Assembly (NCBI GenBank): GCA_002408065.1
Contig: DHQI01000007.1
Location: forward strand, 1 to 19,270
Reading direction: 5' to 3'
Origin: Bacteroidales bacterium UBA5342
Lineage (GTDB): Bacteria; Bacteroidota; Bacteroidia; Bacteroidales; UBA5342
DNA length: 19,270 nucleotides
The position numbers and the translations under genes were made by a program. Of this stretch, positions 15,774-19,270 are shown piece after piece (within the stretch, counting starts at the first letter, position 1; every line of letters begins with the position of its first letter). The notes beneath the pieces were generated by a model. That model did no database searches and was not told the origin of the DNA. It saw only the letters and a list, made by a program, of their open reading frames with translations.

Positions 15774-17497
15774 AGAAGCATTTACTAATATTCACAATAC
15801 TGGTTACTGTATTTTTTTCCAATGCACAAACCCGTATTTTCAGACAATTACCTAGCGACAACAGTATTGGTTTTGCTCCTTCTGAATTGTATAAGGTTGA
15901 AGTAAAAACCTGCTCAGAAAGTTTTAAATCGGTTTACACCTATGGCATCACACCCAACGATGAACGCGTGACAAAAACAGAACATATAGCTATGTTTGGT
16001 TTTAAACCTGAAGATGGTCCACTTACTATTAAGATTTCATTACTCAATGGAAATGATCTGAACAGTTCTAATATTGAATTGGTCAATAAAACCTACAAAG
16101 GCATCACCACCAGTTACAACAACGGAGCTTTCTTGATAGATGTATGCCAACCAATAAAACAGCTGATGGTGCGTATGCCGGGAAACAAAGCGAATCCATT
16201 GATGATTCACGTAGATCCTTACGACAATCAGGACATACCCACTGGTGCTAAAGTGGTCGTTTTTGATGGTGGCACCAACGGAAAAATACATGAACAGATA
16301 GAACAATACGACCGCTACACCGTACCCAATGATGTTGATGTGGTAGTTATAGAAGATGGCGCACTATTTAAAGGAACAATCCATACCAAAAGTAACCGCT
16401 CCACCCCCTTAACGGTGCAAGGCAATGGGATGATTATCTGCCGTGAACTTTCCAAACCAGCAGACAATATAAAAATGGAATACAACGCAATGGAGATTCA
16501 AAATGTTAAAGGTCATATCGTTAATGGTCTTACTTTTGTCAACGGTCGCCACTTTGCCATACGCATGAGTGACAATGGTCATATACAAAATGTGAAAATC
16601 TATGGATATCGCGCCAATAACGATGGTATAGTAGCTGGTAAGAACTCAGTGATTGAAAATTGTTTTTTCAAATGCAACGATGATCATATAAAACTATACA
16701 ATCCTAATATGCACATCCGCAACTGCGTAATGTATGAACAAGAAAATGGGGCATTATTCCAAATGGCTTGGAACAAAATAAAACCGGGAGATAATTGTCT
16801 CATTGAAAACATAGAAGTCTTAGAATGGGAAGCCGGTTGTGGCGATCCTGACCTTGGCCAAGGTGGAATAGCCCGTTCGTTTATCAATCACCGGGAATCG
16901 GAAGAAAACGGTAAGATTTGTGCCAACACAACATTCAAAAATATCTATATACAACCGCAAATCGCAAGATTCATTTGTCTTAATGGCTTAGACCACGGCA
17001 TTACCTATCAAAATCTAACGCTTGAAAATATCACTTTGGAACAAGCCCCTAAAGGTTATAATTGGATATATGCCAACAAAGCCGACGATAATAGTACTTC
17101 TATTGAAATAAAGTTTAACAATGTACGCTTTGGCAATCGTTTTATACAGCAAAGCGATTTTAAAACCAAAGGAACAGTAAACTTATCTTTTGATAATAAT
17201 GGTGAAAAATACATCGGTTTTTTAAACCCCGAAGAAGACAACGATTGCTCCTGCTCTGGTCTGTCAAGTCCAGAAATTGAAAATAAAGAAGTCTCTATTT
17301 TCCCTGTTCCTACATCAGACTACTTGAATGTTTCAGGTATTGAACAAGGCAAAAAAGTCACAATCTACAACCAAATAGGATGCAAAATTCTGGAAAAGCA
17401 ATACGATAGACAACTAGACATCAGTGCACTAAAAGCTGGCATTTACTATCTAAAAATTGATAATAACAATAAAGCATTCTACCTTATTAAGAAATAG
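15770..17497 (+). CDS. GH49-like (clan GH-N) right-handed beta-helix glycosidase with T9SS sorting domain
   Basis: A 575-residue secreted protein: signal peptide (1-20, ending SNAQ), an N-terminal beta domain (about 21-165), a parallel beta-helix (about 165-480) and a C-terminal Type IX secretion domain (about 500-575, with VSIFPVPTSDYLNVSG and LKAGIYYLKI). The helix holds ANNDG with Asp285 and CNDDHIKLY with Asp304/Asp305, the three-aspartate pattern of clan GH-N (GH28 and GH49). The following ENGALFQMAWN resembles the GH49 dextranase/isopullulanase pattern more than GH28, whose GHG and RIK motifs are not seen. Known GH49 enzymes cut alpha-glucans; in a sulfatase locus the substrate is probably different. 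It is translationally coupled to the GH43 gene (ATGA overlap) and followed 17 nt later by a sulfatase. It is the only complete protein here with a T9SS tail, hence probably the extracellular or cell-surface backbone enzyme. Confidence 0.78.
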   Translation: MKKHLLIFTILVTVFFSNAQTRIFRQLPSDNSIGFAPSELYKVEVKTCSESFKSVYTYGITPNDERVTKTEHIAMFGFKPEDGPLTIKISLLNGNDLNSSNIELVNKTYKGITTSYNNGAFLIDVCQPIKQLMVRMPGNKANPLMIHVDPYDNQDIPTGAKVVVFDGGTNGKIHEQIEQYDRYTVPNDVDVVVIEDGALFKGTIHTKSNRSTPLTVQGNGMIICRELSKPADNIKMEYNAMEIQNVKGHIVNGLTFVNGRHFAIRMSDNGHIQNVKIYGYRANNDGIVAGKNSVIENCFFKCNDDHIKLYNPNMHIRNCVMYEQENGALFQMAWNKIKPGDNCLIENIEVLEWEAGCGDPDLGQGGIARSFINHRESEENGKICANTTFKNIYIQPQIARFICLNGLDHGITYQNLTLENITLEQAPKGYNWIYANKADDNSTSIEIKFNNVRFGNRFIQQSDFKTKGTVNLSFDNNGEKYIGFLNPEEDNDCSCSGLSSPEIENKEVSIFPVPTSDYLNVSGIEQGKKVTIYNQIGCKILEKQYDRQLDISALKAGIYYLKIDNNNKAFYLIKK

Positions 17498-17514
17498 TTT
17501 AAACGCCAATAACT

Positions 17515-19270
17515 ATGTTACACAAATACTCAAAACACATTATCCGTCTCTGGGCTTTAATAAGCCTTGTTGCATTGACACCATCTTCCGCTTTTGCGCG
17601 AAAAAACGTGCTATTCTTAATGGCAGACGACTTCAACTACTGGACCTCTAAGGACGGCTATTATCCGCAAGCTAAAACCCCTAGGATCGATGAGCTGGCC
17701 AATATGGGCGTCTATTTCCGTCAGGCGCATTGTCCTTCACCGGTGTGTAATCCCTCGCGTAATGCTATTTGGTCCGGTTTACGACCTTCTACGACGGGGA
17801 TTGATGCTAATGGTGATGGTTTTGTACGTGAGAGAGAAGCCTTTAAAGACATCATTACGATGAATCAATATTTTATGCAAAATGGCTATTGGGTATATGG
17901 TGCGGGCAAGCTTTACCACCCTAAGATGAGCAAAAACAATCACGAAACAGATCCTGAAAATTGGTCTTCCATCAACGAAAACGGACAGGGATGTAACGGA
18001 GGTTCTGTATACAAATATTGTAACTCGGCCAAAGGCAATTACTGCTTCAGCGCTAACCCCGATGCTATGACACGCAACAACTGCGGTGATTATAATCTGG
18101 CCAACGATGTAAAAGAACTCATAGAAGCCTACCCTACATCTACGCAAAAAGACATGCCTTTTTTCATAGCTTGCGGTGTATTCCGCCCCCATATGCCTTG
18201 GAACAGCCCGCTCAGCTTTTGGGATAAATTCGACTATGATTCCCTAACAGTACCGGCCGGCTACAATTCTGCAATAGACGAACCTGGCAATAATGTACAC
18301 AAAGACTTTGTAGAAAACGGCCAATGGATGCGCGCCATTCATGGCTATTTGGCTAGCTGTGCTCTGGCCGATCATAATGTGGGTATTATGGTAGACGCCC
18401 TAATGGCCTCACCATATAAAGACAGCACCATTATCGTATTCTGTGGCGATCACGGATGGAATTTGGGCGAAAAAGGACACTGGGGAAAGTACAACCGTTG
18501 TGATGAAGCCAACCATACGACACTGATTATCTACGACCCTACTGCCAAAGGGAATGGAAAAGAATGCGTGAAACCTGTTTCATTGCAGGACTTGTACCCT
18601 ACCCTGATAGAACTGTGCAATTTGCCCGAAAGAAATAATGTAGAAGGCAATAGCCTGAAACCTCTGCTCGATACGCCTGACCATCCTAACATAGAAAGCT
18701 TTGCCTTAATGATGTATGGCGACAGACATTATATAAAAACCGACAAATGGCGTTTTATTGATGATGGTAACGACAGTAAACTGCACAACAATATTGATGA
18801 TCCTTACCAATGGCATAACTTATACGGCCAAGCTCAATACAATGGTGTAGTTGCCGAATTGCGTCATAAAATGGATAGTGTTATTGCTATAGGTACAGAA
18901 ATAAAAAACAATTACCATCAGGACGGCCCACCTGTAGCTCCGAGCAATTTATCGGCAAGACCTGTTAGCACTACACAAATAGATCTGAAATGGAAGGATA
19001 ATTCGGGTAATGAGGATAACTTCGTAATATACCGCAAAGAAAGCGGGCAAAATGATTTTTCAGAACTAAGCACATTAGCTGCCAATAGCATCTCATTCTC
19101 TGATACTAAAGTGGATTCTACAAAAACATATTCATACTATGTAAGCGCTATAAACGAACACGGGTTAAGCAAATCAAATACAATAGAAAACGTACAAGCA
19201 CAAGAAGTCACTTATCTGGCTGAAGCTTTTAACGGTAGCCCTTGGCAAATGCCCGGAGCCACTGTAATGT
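17515..19270 (+). CDS. S1-family sulfatase, iduronate-2-sulfatase-like, fused to an FN3 domain (3' end cut by window)
   Basis: The reading frame from ATG 17515 stays open to the window end (585 residues seen). A signal peptide (1-28, ending SSAFA) leads into the catalytic domain: Asp38/Asp39 (MADDFNYW), formylglycine motif CNPSR with Cys78 in SPVCNPSRNAIWSGLRPSTTG, HMPW near 222, Asp312/His313 (FCGDHGWNLGEKGHWGKYNR). The VCNPSR and GLRPSTTG pattern with the GDHG metal site is typical of iduronate-2-sulfatase-like S1 members (S1_7-type in my judgement). Unlike usual single-domain members of about 480-500 residues, it continues into a fibronectin type III domain (about 472-557) and then a new segment beginning TYLAEAFNGSPW. 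A further binding module and a T9SS tail may follow, as in the upstream gene. It is 17 nt after the GH49-like gene, same operon. Confidence 0.92.
   Translation, partial: MLHKYSKHIIRLWALISLVALTPSSAFARKNVLFLMADDFNYWTSKDGYYPQAKTPRIDELANMGVYFRQAHCPSPVCNPSRNAIWSGLRPSTTGIDANGDGFVREREAFKDIITMNQYFMQNGYWVYGAGKLYHPKMSKNNHETDPENWSSINENGQGCNGGSVYKYCNSAKGNYCFSANPDAMTRNNCGDYNLANDVKELIEAYPTSTQKDMPFFIACGVFRPHMPWNSPLSFWDKFDYDSLTVPAGYNSAIDEPGNNVHKDFVENGQWMRAIHGYLASCALADHNVGIMVDALMASPYKDSTIIVFCGDHGWNLGEKGHWGKYNRCDEANHTTLIIYDPTAKGNGKECVKPVSLQDLYPTLIELCNLPERNNVEGNSLKPLLDTPDHPNIESFALMMYGDRHYIKTDKWRFIDDGNDSKLHNNIDDPYQWHNLYGQAQYNGVVAELRHKMDSVIAIGTEIKNNYHQDGPPVAPSNLSARPVSTTQIDLKWKDNSGNEDNFVIYRKESGQNDFSELSTLAANSISFSDTKVDSTKTYSYYVSAINEHGLSKSNTIENVQAQEVTYLAEAFNGSPWQMPGATVM

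Noticed and set aside
15770..17497. Assignment as a GH28 polygalacturonase
   Set aside because: The GHG and RIK motifs of GH28 are not seen, and the NDD-IKLY and AWN pattern fits GH49 better.
17779..18192. 137-codon minus-strand open frame within the second sulfatase
   Set aside because: It lies opposite the catalytic domain of a clearly conserved sulfatase and shows no family features.

Overview
The window reads as chromosomal DNA of a marine-type Bacteroidota. The evidence is a hybrid two-component regulator (HTCS), a Type IX secretion C-terminal signal, several secreted S1 sulfatases and family 43 glycosidases, and AT-rich leaders without clear Shine-Dalgarno sites. A Marinilabiliales-like or flavobacterial host is plausible, but the sequence alone does not fix the lineage.

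Layout. (1) 1-540: a small gene for a four-helix-bundle protein of the 23S rRNA intervening-sequence family. It is enclosed by long, CTTAAG-rich inverted repeats that could pair into a stem of about 32 bp. (2) 570-3213: a galactose-use pair, a galactokinase followed by a fucose/galactose/glucose-type MFS permease, closed by a strong intrinsic terminator. (3) 3214-3492: short intergenic stretch with a facing terminator for the regulator and perhaps a gene remnant. (4) 3493-10766, minus strand: a likely operon GH43-like enzyme -> DUF5060/TIM-barrel lipoprotein -> HTCS. (5) 10767-10961: divergent promoter region with a 12-bp palindrome and a 9-bp tandem repeat. (6) 10962-19270, plus strand: sulfatase, two tandem GH43 enzymes, a GH49-like beta-helix enzyme with a T9SS tail, and an iduronate-2-sulfatase-like sulfatase fused to an FN3 domain and cut by the window end.

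How the genes fit together. The two divergent arms form a polysaccharide-utilisation-type locus. The HTCS would sense an oligosaccharide in the periplasm and activate both arms. The sulfatases remove sulfate esters, the GH43 enzymes remove pentose-type (xylose/arabinose-like) units, and the GH49-like and DUF5060 enzymes attack the backbone or other linkages. No SusC/SusD pair lies in the window; it may lie further downstream. The substrate is inferred only loosely as a sulfated, pentose-bearing (probably algal) polysaccharide. The most unusual items are the repeat-framed four-helix-bundle element, the GH49-like enzyme in a sulfatase locus, and the sulfatase-FN3 fusion. No rRNA, tRNA or CRISPR array was recognised.
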